Positions 11,866 through 22,606 of a stretch of 64,000 bases of DNA are shown here, one piece after another. The notes beneath the pieces are model-generated. The model was given only the letters and a program-made list of their open reading frames with translations, had not been told where the DNA came from and did not search any database. The stretch is from positions 1-64,000 of the forward strand of contig JALLLS010000056.1 in assembly GCA_025094145.1 (NCBI GenBank). Direction: 5' to 3'. Both the position numbers and the translations under genes were made by a program. The stretch comes from Spinellus fusiger. Lineage: Eukaryota > Mucoromycota > Mucoromycetes > Mucorales > Phycomycetaceae. Numbering within the stretch: position 1 is the first letter of the stretch; every line of letters begins with the position of its first letter.

Positions 11866-13553
11866 TCAATCTTTCTTTTGATGAGGATGAATGATAAACT
11901 TCCACACTGGGAATACTGCCAAGATAAGTGTAAATATAATAGACCATGCTACTTTGACTACTACGGGGGCTGGTGCTGTGAACTCATTCTCAGAAAACTT
12001 TAAACAGATCAAGGTTTCTGTCATAATGTTGAATATGATAAGCCATGCGTGTGCTCCTACTCGTTTGGCACTGCTGTCTGAGATATACTGATACACCTCT
12101 CTTGCTGCCGGCAATGCAAAAAAGAAGAGTAGGATGAGACGGTATGTATTCAGAATGTGTTCTGGAGGAACCCAAAGGAGATACTTGAGATAGAAGCAGT
12201 TTAACTCGCATTGTAGAAACTAGAGAGAGAGAGAGAGTTAGTAGAAAGTAAAATAAAATAAAATAAAATAACAATCTCTTGGTCTTTTATCTTAAATACA
12301 TACCACAAAGATCACACCAACAAGGGCAAAGTAGTTCCTTGCACTGCTTGTAGCCTTCCATTCAAACTGAGTCCAGTCATGAGGAGTAAACTGCTGTACT
12401 GCTCTTTTAGCCTTTCCTCTGAGTGTTTTGATTTGACGAAAGCCAGCCCATGAGTATTGCTAACAAAAATATATGAGGCATATTCTAACCTATTCTAATG
12501 TTACCTTCATTTCGTAGTATTGACATGTCTTCATCCCCAAATAGATGCCTGCCCAATTGCATACCAATACATCAAGAATCCACTAGTATTGTATTATTAA
12601 CCAGATAGCATGGATGAACTAGAATGGTATATCTTACATGATCCCACCAGCATTCAGAGAAATTGTTCAGATGATGTTCAAGGGAATATTCGAGTAATTC
12701 AAATGTAATGGATAGAATCCAACAGCACCATACATCGCGTAGAATAAGTGCTTTAGCAAACCATCCAACAGTATGGGCCACCACAAAAATATCCATTTGA
12801 CTCTAATAAAATAGACACATACACACATAGACACATACACATATATATATAGATAGATAGAAAGAAAAATACAGAGAAAATGATCCCTACCTATATTAAT
12901 ATAGAGCCAAAATCAACATCTCAATGCCATTCAAAGTAACAAGAAAGAAAGAGAGAATTACCATAATGTTTTCCTGTGTCAGGGAGCAGTCTTCAGCATA
13001 AGAACGCTCTGGCAGGAGCTGTCCAAGATTAACATCATAATATTTCAAGAACTGGCGTGCGTCGTCTTTGTTCTACAACCCAAATTAGTATCCAAAGAAT
13101 ATACAACCTGTCCTATCTTACCAGAAACAGCAGAAATACCAGGAATATTTGATAGAGTACACTTAGACTCAATACACCTCTCCAAAAAGGAACACTGGGT
13201 CTAAGAAAAGGACCATCCCGGAATTGCAGCATGCCAATAAACACAAAGCAACAGATGGCTGCTAACAGTCCAAATCGAACACTCATTTCTGTATTTTCAT
13301 TGTTGGTTCGTAGTGCTGCATAAAATAGCCAGGCCAAGAGAACACAGAGAACAGTGATAGTGTGGGGGTGAACTACATAACATTCAATATAAATCCATTC
13401 ATTCATATATACTCCTTATAGTCTGGAGAATAGGTTCTTTTGTAGGAGTGGTGCTTAAAGAAGATCATTTACATAGTGCTTCTTCAGGTGCCTGTTGCTT
13501 TTCATGCTTACGGACGGTATCCAACACTACCGCTTTTTCGTCCGTTTTCATTC
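11866..13553 (-). CDS. Phosphatidylserine synthase (PSS1/PTDSS type)
   Basis: Seven exons on the minus strand: 13553-13514, 13414-13122, 13072-12962, 12802-12638, 12582-12505, 12459-12304, 12219-11866, giving 398 residues. All introns are GT-AG and in phase. The first exon is only 40 nt; joining it at CC|GTAAGC to CTATAAG|GA restores an open frame into VYMNEWIYIECYVVHPHT. Family marks include PHTITVLCVL, LQFRDGPFLRPSVPFWRG, LSVLYQIFLVFLLF, FAKALILRDVWCCWILSIT, FSECWWDHWILDVLVCN and FTPHDWTQFEW. It is a polytopic ER membrane enzyme that exchanges serine for the head group of PC or PE. This is the animal/plant base-exchange type, not the CDP-diacylglycerol type of yeast Cho1, which matters for the lipid metabolism of this fungus. 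The short N-terminus and missing long C-terminal tail are unremarkable. Confidence 0.9.
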
Positions 13554-14012
13554 TATACAGAACAGGACAGTCGGGATAAACAGATAAAAAATAAAATAAA
13601 AAAGTATGTGTTTGTATGTGTTTGTTTCTTGAGGTAACTTTGTTGATTGAATAGAGATATTCCAGTCACTTGACAAGGAAGGAAAAAGGGACGTCTTGTC
13701 AAGTGAGTTGGATCATATCCTCTTTCGTTTTCTCTTTTCTGTGACTGGTTTATAGAATGAAAGCCATCCACTGGACATAAAAGGAAATCATTTTTATCTT
13801 CCTAAAAAAGACACCAAGCTATCTTTCGGAATATTTTATTGGTCACATGTTGTGAACAGACATAAGATTGGAGATACACCAGTTTTATTAAAATAAAAGA
13901 GACGAATTGTGAATTGGATTTGAGACCAAATAAATAGAGTATTTGGACAATTTACCAGTATACACTACTATCAGCATAAATAATGGTGACATTCACCTTG
14001 GAGGTTCAAATT
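13554..14012. other. Upstream region of the phosphatidylserine synthase
   Basis: No gene seen. Minus-strand promoter region of the synthase, followed by AT-rich DNA that leads into Fanzor relic A. Confidence 0.4.
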
Positions 14013-14640
14013 TCATTCATATACACTTGTTATGGCTCTGTTTTTATCGTTATTTCTTAAGATGTCGTATAATATGTTGGTCAATCCAATACGCTCTCCT
14101 ATGAACTTGCAATATCCTTTTCTTTCTTTCATTTCCTTCCTATACCAATAGCCATCACAGGTAGAGGGGGATGAGTCATATCTGAACTTTCTTCCAATAG
14201 CAATGTTTTTTATAGGCTTATGATTGAATCTTCTATAGCTGTCTCTTGTCTTTTGTACCAACAACAAAGCCCTCCATTGCAGTGATCTCCACACGCATTC
14301 AATATAAGGTATAGGTCGCTGAACACTTTTATTTTTGTAGACAAATGCCATAATGATTTGTAAACAATCAACGAATATTTTAATATTTTACCTGTACTAT
14401 GAGTGTCCTGCAGCAATAAATGAGGAGGAAGAGTGCTTGGTGTAATAAAATAAAAGCTATATTTATCAATTGCTCATTTGTATATCTTTTCCTCTTGGGT
14501 GTCAGGGGTAGCTTCTCTTGTATATGATCTTTGTATCTGATGCTTAGGTAGTCTATTATAGTGCGTTCTCATTGAAACAAGGCCTGTCTTTGTATCTACT
14601 TTCCAATACCAGCCTTGTTAAAAGACCTGCTTCTGTTTGA
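14013..14640 (-). pseudogene. Fanzor relic A (middle part, frameshifted)
   Basis: Minus-strand reading gives GWYWKVDTKTGLVS, MRTHYNRLPKHQIQRSY, TREATPDTQEEKIYK-stop and ITPSTLPPH. After a probable intron it gives RKFRYDSSPST, then in a shifted frame PVMAIGIGRK, and then FIGERIGLTNILYDI. The order and spacing of the last pieces match copy C (YDPTKLPVIAYGTGIKVKD, then FKGHRIGLTRILY). In Fanzor/TnpB proteins this is the segment before the conserved DEF.TS..C motif. At least one stop and two frame changes are present and no C-terminal part follows, so it is dead. The assignment rests on similarity to copy C and on remembered family motifs. Confidence 0.55.
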
Positions 14641-15075
14641 TTTGTTTTATGAGAGTGGAGTATATATTTCTACCCAATATAGATTTGCTAGATGTCTTTA
14701 CAGTTAAAGAGATGATACGTGGAATAAATTGTTATCAGTAGACATGGTAAGAGAAAAAGGTTGCATGTCAACGTTATGTTCCTAAAAAAACAAAGATCTC
14801 ATTAATGATAGCCTTTGATTTATGTCTTACATGAAGGAAGCTTATCAATGCACTGGATTCAGCTGAGTACTATTAATATTAGGATGATTCTAGAGTGGAC
14901 AATTAGATACATAATAAAAATATAATGTTGCACTTTTAGTCTGCCTTTATCTACACATCATTTTAACATATGTCCAAAAAGTGTTGATATTCATAAAAGT
15001 CATTTCTAATTAGAATGATAGCTTTTTCGGGTTATATTTCAATAACTAATAAACTGAAAAGGAGATACCATCGAA
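14641..15075. other. AT-rich DNA between Fanzor relics
   Basis: No ORF or repeat identified. Confidence 0.4.
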
Positions 15076-15320
15076 TATCAAAGGATACTATTGTCATAGC
15101 ACTTGATAGTATACCTTTAAAGTTATGTTTTTTATTCTTTATTGAATCAGCTGATAATTTATAAGACTCTTGAAGCTAATACTACTGGGAAAGTAGTGTT
15201 AGAAAACCTAAAAAAAAACAAGAGGTGTGTTTTGTTGAATGAAAAGAATCTATTTCTCACTGTTTAACTATAATTCTTGCTGTCGGAGAAACAAATACTT
15301 TTCTAAACATCTTCCCATCT
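15076..15320 (-). pseudogene. Fanzor-related fragment F with 3' hairpin
   Basis: On the minus strand, CAGTGAGAAATA and, 22 nt later, CACACCTCTTGTT (15236-15218) match the start of the TPLV exon of copy C. About 100 nt further lies a hairpin (15118-15080). In copy C the coding block for the DEF.TS motif and zinc ribbon sits between these two landmarks; here it is missing. This copy therefore looks like an internal-deletion derivative that keeps the ends. Confidence 0.45.
15080..15118 (-). repeat. Hairpin, element F
   Basis: Minus-strand AAAGGTATACTAT pairs with ATAGTATCCTTT with one bulged base; the loop is 14 nt. It resembles the hairpin at 22537-22596 in both length and stem sequence. Confidence 0.55.
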
Positions 15321-16000
15321 TAGAGTTTAATACTTTAGTCATCTTATTTAGGTATCACTGTATTTTCTGTCTATTGAGTACAATTAGTTTATCATATTTC
15401 TAAATATAGTGCCAAGTCATGTACTTTCAAAATGCATTACACTTGAGCCAAGTTATCTCATATTTCTATGGTCTTTAATATCATACAAGAATGAGAAAGA
15501 AATGAAATGATTTGGCAAACCATTTTATCTTGATTAAGCAAAATACAACAGTTAAAAATAACAGACAGGAAAAAAGGTTTAAATAAATATAAGATCCATG
15601 TACTCTTTGCCTTGAGTTGGCTAAGAAATAACCTTATTTTCTTTTCATTCTATACTTTATTGTAATTTAACTATTGAAACAACAACAAAAAGAGTTTATT
15701 TCTTATTTTATACACTGTTCTCTTAGTATGAACACTCATTTATATGAGGCCATCAGACTTCCACTCATCAGAGCATCAGCAGCAGCAGAGCAAACACACC
15801 TATCTGTATGTCCAATCTTCTATTTATCCATTCAGACACTACTGAAATGTGACTGAAATAAAGATGAATGCCATAAGAGTTGTAATAGAAATAAATAAAA
15901 ACTATAAACAGAAGCCTTTTTATAGTCAATAGACAAGTGTGTCCATCCCCTCTTTGATTCATTCATGGGATACCTAGCAAAGTGGTTAGCAGCAGATCAT
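15321..16000. other. AT-rich DNA, nothing recognised
   Basis: Short ORFs on both strands (for example 15674-15856) show no resemblance to any family and no splice continuation. Confidence 0.4.
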
Positions 16001-16004
16001 CATT

Positions 16005-16112
16005 CAGTAGATTATACTAGATATTATAATGTCTTCTGTATGACAAGATCCAACAAGACACACTTCATTATTATTCTTTAGATAGTCTACCTGTATCACG
16101 GGTTTCCATCAG
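16005..16112 (-). ncRNA. Candidate Fanzor guide-RNA scaffold / right end (element B)
   Basis: Conserved non-coding block directly after the ancestral stop codon. It shares with 40545-40650 the words GGAAACCC.TGATACAGGTA, ACTATCTAAA, ATGAAGTGT.TCTT, TTGTCATACA and ATTATAAT. Conservation beyond the stop codon, up to the element end, is where TnpB/Fanzor systems encode their guide RNA. This is inferred from position only; transcription is unknown. Confidence 0.4.
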
Positions 16113-16545
16113 TTAGTTAACCGAGGCTCCAGTGATAATGAGAGAGAAGGATGAAGATGAACCAGAAGGCTTGGACATTTTCCTGGTTCAGAAAGAATAG
16201 ACAGAAATACAATAAGAAAGAGAAAAATAAACAGCCTTTAATAACATTGCATAGTATCAGCTACTATTTATTATGTGTTGATGTGATAGTGTCTTTAATA
16301 GCTCCTTAGGTCCAAAAGTATTTGTTTAGTTAACGTAAGATTCACTCTGCTCTTTTTTATTTATTTAACTTGTATGTTATTCTTTTATTCTATTCTAATG
16401 ATTATTACAGATAGAAGAACTTCAAGGAAATCACCACCAAAAGACAAACATTCTGATGCAGGCTATTGTACTCTTATACTATCTCTAAAAGATCTACACT
16501 GTATTAAATACGCTACGACTTATCATAGATGCTTGATTCAATACC
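16005..16545 (-). mobile_element. Fanzor element B, internally deleted
   Basis: Read on the minus strand, 16545 to about 16182 follows the 5' region of element D (39550-39892) almost base by base. Shared words include CTTTTGGTGGTGATTT, ACGTTAACTAAAC, TTTTGGACCTAAG and TAGCTGATACTAT. It then jumps directly to the C-terminal tail of the Fanzor reading frame (MSKPSGSSSS ... GASVN-stop, stop at 16115-16113). The conserved 3' block follows, to about 16005. The 580 bp holding zinc ribbon and RuvC-III in element D are absent. This is a non-autonomous derivative. Confidence 0.65.
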
Positions 16546-17912
16546 ATTGATTCTGTAGCTGTTTTTTACAAACTGCTAACTGTTCGTTTCTCGTTTTTTA
16601 GTGTATAAAACCCAAGGTAACATCATCCTGTATACCACTCAATATATCTCTTCTCGGTGTGTCTTGGTTATGCCATACATATAAATGAAAGTGATTTATT
16701 TTTCTGTTTGGTATCTATCATTAATTATTTGGTCAGTTACAATGACTTTTGTAAAAATGACCAAATGTACAACAGCTTGTATATCTATTTTGAAGAGGGT
16801 TCATTAAAAAATTAATGGGGTATATAATTAGGATTGTACTTTTTCATGTACTGTTGTAGTTTATTAGTGTTCTATTTAAATATACTACTGCCATTAATGT
16901 CACCAAAACAAAGGACAAACTACTATCGGATAGTCTTCTAAAAGAGTTTCTCGCTTCTCTACTCTATTTGGTGTAATGATCATTTACTCTCTTCTTTAGT
17001 ATCTATTTTCTTTTATAATTAACAGTAGAAGGAATAAATGATAAACGGCTCTACGGGTTATTCATTTCTTTATAGTTATTTCTCGTGATTAGGAGACATC
17101 TACTTATGAATGACATCCACCTACTATAAATAAGAGACAAATCACATCTCTCATGAGTATGAGTGTTATTATGAGTATGATGATTAAAAATATCAACAAA
17201 AGACTATTATTACCTTTTTAATGTTAGTCTTTATAATACTGATGTGTTGGCTCCTTGTTTTGCTAATTATGTGAAATATAGGGTGGATAAATCTATTGTG
17301 ATTAAAGTAGTTGATGGAATGCTTCTAGAATAACAAGAACATTTACAAATACCAGGAAGAAATAGATGACTCTATAATCTTCAATTACGTATAATTAACA
17401 GTAAATACCATACTCCATAATATACTAGTGCCTGAAAATTCAATCTTCTTATAGTAAAAGGAGATTTTCTATACTCTTTCATACTAAACCTACCAACAAA
17501 CAAAATAGAAAACAGTTTTAATTAATGTTTGTTTCAAAGATTGATTTCCACTAGAAAGAAGTGCCAAGTATATTCTTTCTTTCTCTTCCTTTTCTTCCTA
17601 CTGTTGTTATATATATAAATATATATTCATTATTATTATCTTTCACTTTAGGTAGAGTCAAGAGTCAGTCTGCTTAAAACGAGTAGTGACCTCATGTAGC
17701 GCCAGTACGCTTCATTTAAGAAGAGTCACGGTACAGCCCTCTTTTAGAACCCTTCGCAGTGTTAACAGCACATTGCTTTGAATTCTAATGTACGTCATCA
17801 TGCTAACATAGTTTCTCATTCTATGGTTGTGTGTCTTTAACTAACCCATGTATTTCTATCAAACTATCTCTACATGTCTATATAAAGTGAATTTGCATAC
17901 GCTTTATTATCA
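16546..17912. promoter_or_regulatory. Upstream region of the SAC3/THP3 gene, otherwise featureless
   Basis: AT-rich with no gene seen. A good TATA box (CTATATAAAG, about 17877-17886) lies roughly 30 bp before the start codon at 17913, so the 5' UTR must be very short or transcription starts close to the ATG. Confidence 0.45.
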
Positions 17913-20165
17913 ATGGGAAAAAGAAAGACGTTAAAGAAAGTAATGGCTGCTTTAGGCACCGACTCAGAACAAGCTGACTGGCCAGAAGGGTTGAGGTAAT
18001 GACACACCTTATTCAATGTGTAGTGTAGTGATATAGTCAATATAGGTGCTATGTAGCCTCTGCATTGGGACGTTGTTTAATACACAACCATGCAGTGTTG
18101 ACAGAGCAACTGAAGAGTGTTATAAAAAAGACCAGGAAAGATGGCACCCTGCACGTAAATTGGGACGACTTTATCCTGCCACCGTAAGAAAGAAAGAACA
18201 CGAGAGAAAACATGAGAGAAAACATGAGAGAAAACATAAGACTGAACTTATATCTACACTTCTACACCTCCATACATGCCTACTTGTCTCTTTATTGAAA
18301 TGACATAGTGCTTGTAGCAATAGGATAAATCCTAGAGCTACAGGCAGTCATATATCCTCCAATGAAGTTGTTTCCAAGGAAAGTTCATACAGAGAGAACC
18401 TTATCAGAGAAAATCTATTCAGGGAAGACTTCGGGTATAATCCTACTAGAGAAAGATCTAACAAGGAAGGCTCTGGTAAGGAAGGCTCTGGTAAGAACGC
18501 CTTTCCCATGGAATACTCTTCCACGGAAATATCCCTCAAAAAAAGCTCGACTGGAGACAGCTCTTTCAAGGAACACTCTGTGAGAGAACACTTTGTGAGA
18601 GAACACTCTGTGAGAGAACACTCTGTTAGAGTCCGCTCTGCCAGGGGAAGTTCTCTCAGAGATACCTCTGTTAGTGTCCACTCTGTCAGGGAAAGTCTGA
18701 TGAAGGGTGCTGTGGTGAAAGATGCTATAAAGGAGATCGTGGTGAAAGACATTATAATGAAGGACGTTTCGGGAAAAGATAGTAATGGGAAGCCGTAAGC
18801 ATTATCTATAGTATGCTAGTGCTTATTCATTATACTTTCTTTTTCTTTTTCTTTACACGTCTTTTGTTTATATTCTCATCTCCAGTATAAAGAGAATATT
18901 ATCAATGGATGAGATTGAAGAAACACCAGACGAGAAGCGACGCCGTAAATCGAGAGCCGAAAGGTTCAAGAATGATAAGGCCGTTTCTGCAGATGACACC
19001 ATAGAACAAAGAATTCACGTAAGCTCAATGATGCCAGTCATCCATTAGACTAAAACACTGTTTATCTTTTATCTAGCTTGGTGAAGACGGTTGGGTTGGC
19101 ATTCCTATTGTTGGTACATGTCAAGATATTGAGAAGCCCTACTTCCGCCTAACCTCGGTAAATATTAGAATACCATTTTATTTCATTCTACCATGTTGTC
19201 TTATCATGAATATTTAGGCAGCAAGGCCAGGCTCTGTTAGACCATTGGATGTATTAAGGTTGTCATTCAAACATATCATAAAACAATGGGAACGGTACAG
19301 AGACTACGCCTATGTATCTGAGCAGATGAAGTCATTACGACAGGATCTTATGGTATAATCTATTCTCTCTATGAATCTTAACAAAATGGAATAGGTCCAA
19401 GGTATCCGTAATGACTTTACTGCTAGAGTTTATAAAGCAAATGCTAGAATTGCTTTGGAAAAGGTAACCTCAACCAAGATTATGTCTAATCATCATGTTT
19501 AGGGTGATCTTGGCGAATTTAATCAATGTCAAACCCAGCTAAAGATACTGTATTCATCTTATAAATACGAGAACTATGCAGAATTCCTGGCCTACAGAAT
19601 CCTTTATCTTTTATTCCAAGAAAACAATACTGGTAAACTACATGTTTATTTAATGATAGTGATTGATATCTTATGGAAAGGATCAGTATATATCTAATGT
19701 TCTTATTATAGAAATGGCGAATCTTCTGCAGGAGCTTCAGGATAAGCAAGTGAGCATGAAGCCAGAAGTAAAGCATGCAATGATGGTTCGTTCTGCCCTT
19801 TCGGTCAAGAATTACTGTGTGTTCTTCCGTCTGTACCTTATAACACCTAACATGGGAGGATATCTCATGGATACGTTTATAACAAGAGTACGGAAAGATG
19901 CTCTGTCAGTGATATGCAAAGCGTAAGTGTTTTATATAAACAAGACAAATATTACACCCAGACTCATCTTTCTTTTATTAAAACAAAACAAAATATGTAT
20001 AGGTATAAGCCATCCATCTCAATTGATTATTTAAGTCATTTAATGGCATTTGCATCAGTGGAAGAATGCAGGTTATTCTTGCAAGAACAGGGAATGAAGC
20101 CAGATATGTTCACTTTAAACGGAACACATCTTGCTACAAAGGCTAATTCACAGGTTCTACTGTAA
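17913..20165 (+). CDS. SAC3/GANP/THP3 (LENG8-like) family protein
   Basis: Ten exons: 17913-17995, 18046-18183, 18309-18794, 18886-19018, 19077-19157, 19218-19352, 19395-19463, 19503-19632, 19712-19922, 20003-20165, giving 542 residues, all in phase. The C-terminal half is the SAC3/GANP helical domain of the THP3/LENG8 branch: [57 protein letters not shown] and [11 protein letters not shown]. In yeast, Thp3 works with Csn12 in transcription elongation, splicing and mRNP formation in the nucleus. The N-terminus ([15 protein letters not shown]) resembles the start of this family. Exon 3 (162 codons) is odd: a low-complexity Arg/Glu/Lys/Ser run with repeated SVREH units that I know of in no homologue, and both strands are open through it. 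The real acceptor could also be 8 nt later, in phase only if another codon choice is used. Confidence 0.85.
18550..18680 (+). repeat. Intragenic 24-nt tandem repeat (REHSV units)
   Basis: Four tandem copies of an AGAGAACACTCTGTG-type unit at about 18575-18635, with weaker related units before and after. It encodes the repeated SVREH/VREHF segment inside exon 3 of the SAC3/THP3 gene. Confidence 0.7.
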
Positions 20166-20535
20166 AAGTAATGTCATTTCCCTAACAAGTAATCGTTCAT
20201 GTTTAATTCTTAACTAATGTTCTGTTGGTATATGGTATATTAGAGGTTTTTATAAAACAAATGCAGGTCTTGATACTGTTTCTTGGACATCTTTCAACAT
20301 TCAAACATTTAAACATTTAGGCAGGGGATTTTTGACACTTGATACTTCAAGCTTATTTTCATAGGCTATATGAGCAATTATTTCATTTTCATTTTGCTCA
20401 TACTCTGTATTTATAAAATGGCCCGACAAAAGTAATAGAATCTTTTTTTTTTAAAAAAATTCCGGGATATTTCTATATTAAAAGATAATATACACTCTTT
20501 CTTTATTTTCTTTTTCATAATACTTTTTCTCTTAT
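20166..20535. other. Intergenic DNA 3' of the SAC3/THP3 gene
   Basis: AT-rich; nothing recognised. Confidence 0.4.
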
Positions 20536-21760
20536 ATTGTCTGACTTATCCAACACTGTGAACATCTTCACTAAGATCCCCGAGATGTATGGGAAATAGA
20601 CCAGCCTCGAGATTCACTCAGCCATCTTCCACCAGGTACTGAACATGAACACTACCCAAGCCGATGCATCTCGTACGCTCAATGTGCTTCCTAACACTGT
20701 ATGGAATATCGTGAAGCACTACAAGGCAATAGGCTTGATGGTGCCTTCTCCCAAGAGTGGCTGACAAAGAGAGTCGTACGACAGGGGCCTCCAGTGGTTG
20801 AGAAGAACACTAATGAGCAGCTTTCACTAGACCAAAGTGGTCATCATGGCAAGCATGGCCATTAAAGTCTCAGAAAAGACTTTGAGGAATTACCTTGACT
20901 AAATGAGCTTTCATTCATTTAGTATAGTAGTCAAGCCTCTTTTGACAAAGAATAGCATAAAGGTAAGACCCCAGTGGGCCCATGAGCACGTTAGTTGGAC
21001 TCATGAGCAGTGGTGTGAGGTCGTCTGGTCTAATGGGTTCAGGGTCAAACTTATGAGCCTTAACAGGAGATTCAAAGTCATCAGGCAGTGTGGTACGGCC
21101 TTTGAGCCTAAGAATGTCCTGGAAACAAGGAAGTTTGGAAGTAGTGGGGTGATAGTATGTATTGTATTAGTGGAGAGGGCATTGGTGGATTACTTATAGT
21201 GAAGGGTAGGGTATACTCCAACAAGTACATTGATGTCTTGGGAGATGTCTACTGCCATAAATTCAATTAATTCTCTCTATCCTAAACCCTGGAATCAGTT
21301 GCTGCCTACAAAAGGACAATGATAGACTCCATAAAAACAAGGCAACTCAATTAGAGAGTAGCAAAAGGGTATAGTAATGACTCTTTAATGGTCATCATAT
21401 AATCTTGATCTCAATACAACTGAGCATCTGTGGGCTTATCCCAAGAAGACCACTAGGAAAGGCAGAGGGTTATATTCTATCAAACAAAAGTTAGAGACTA
21501 CTCCAATGTTGGAATGAGGTAAGATATCTTAAGAAGTGACAGATATCTTCATTGCCAACATGGGGCAGAGATACTAGATTGTCAATGATGGCAAATAATA
21601 ATAATGGCTACTAAGCAGTCTTGTAATAAAAACCACTGTTATGTATTTTTAAACACTATTCTATGTATCTATTGAAGATGGCATATCTTTATCTAATGGA
21701 TTCATAAGGTTATAACACTATTAAGATAAACTACAAAACTAAAAATGGAGATCTATATTT
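20536..21760 (+). pseudogene. Tc1/mariner relic G
   Basis: Degraded transposase. A helix-turn-helix part (20560-20765) is followed by a readable stretch with KPLLTKNSIKVRPQWA, SWTHEQWCEVVWSNGF (first catalytic Asp replaced by Asn), VLETRKFGSSGV, and later DLNTTEHLWAYPK, the third catalytic region. Many stops and shifts make it non-functional. The part 21023-21760 is almost identical to 37173-37910. Confidence 0.75.
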
Positions 21761-22306
21761 GAAAATATTCTATTAGTTTTGTCAGGTCACTCTATATTTA
21801 TCATTTCCATTGAACTAGTAACTCGTATAAAATTTGTTGCATCAATGGCCAGAACCAATATCAAAATTACACAATCCTTATTACATTATAACAACTATGC
21901 CCAATTTATAAAAAATCATTTTATTAATGAATTCTATGGAGTAAATTATTCATTCTTTTTATGCCTTCACTTATACCTAATCCACTCTTATGACCTTCTA
22001 TAGATCTATAAAATAATGTCCCACTTTAAACCCTCTCAAATAGCATAAATATTGATACTTATTATGGAGGCCACTAGTATTTCCTGATAAAATACCAAAT
22101 CTATTTCCCATTCTCATTTTAACTTAAGAACCATGTTATTATAAGGGAAATCATAAATCATAGCGAGAAGATAGACTTGACGCAGATATACCAATGAAGG
22201 CTCACAGAAAGGATTCACCGCATAGCTATGTGACTTGACTCTTGCCTTTGACAGGTGCGGAATTCATAATATTTTTTTCACTAAGTCTGCTACACACCAG
22301 GAGATC
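21761..22306. other. AT-rich DNA, nothing recognised
   Basis: A 74-codon ORF at 21779-22003 is AT-rich and resembles nothing I know. No repeat match was seen. Confidence 0.4.
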
Positions 22307-22321
22307 TTTAGGATATAAAAG

Positions 22322-22355
22322 TTTTTTTTTGTATTCTTTATTGAGTGGGCCGACA
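22322..22355 (-). mobile_element. 34-bp LINE tail insertion with 15-bp target-site duplication
   Basis: The insertion is flanked by perfect 15-bp direct repeats TTTAGGATATAAAAG (22307-22321 and 22356-22370). On the minus strand it reads TGTCGGCCCACTCAATAAAG followed by AATAC and a run of A, the same tail as at 6207-6242. The poly(A) end and long duplication are the signature of target-primed reverse transcription aborted after about 25 nt. Confidence 0.85.
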
Positions 22356-22536
22356 TTTAGGATATAAAAGGAAATAGTCGAAATACAATTGTTTAGAAAT
22401 GACATCGATTTGAAGAGGGAAAATAAAGTGAGATGTATTCATGTTAGTTTTTAAACAAATAAAGATTATTATGTAGATTTACCTGTAAATATCTGAATCC
22501 CGAAGGAAACCACTTTCGATGTGGCGATATATGATA

Positions 22537-22596
22537 TGAATGCATCAAAGAATATCTATTCTTATGTGACTGTATAGATACCCTTTGATGCATTCA
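22537..22596 (-). repeat. Hairpin 3' of Fanzor relic C
   Basis: Outer arms TGAATGCATCAAAG (22537-22550) and its exact complement (22583-22596) are extended inward to a stem of about 23 pairs if two G-U pairs are allowed when read on the minus strand. The loop is about 14 nt. It begins 11 bp after the last readable Fanzor codon (22607). Confidence 0.65.
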
Positions 22597-22606
22597 CATC
22601 TCTGTT

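Noticed and set aside
13995..14025. GGAGGTTCAAATTTC as a tRNA T-arm
   Set aside because: No matching acceptor, D or anticodon stems around it.
18348..18752. 134-codon antisense ORF (Leu/Ser/Glu repeat)
   Set aside because: Mirror of the repeat exon of the SAC3/THP3 gene; the plus-strand frame joins flanking exons in phase.
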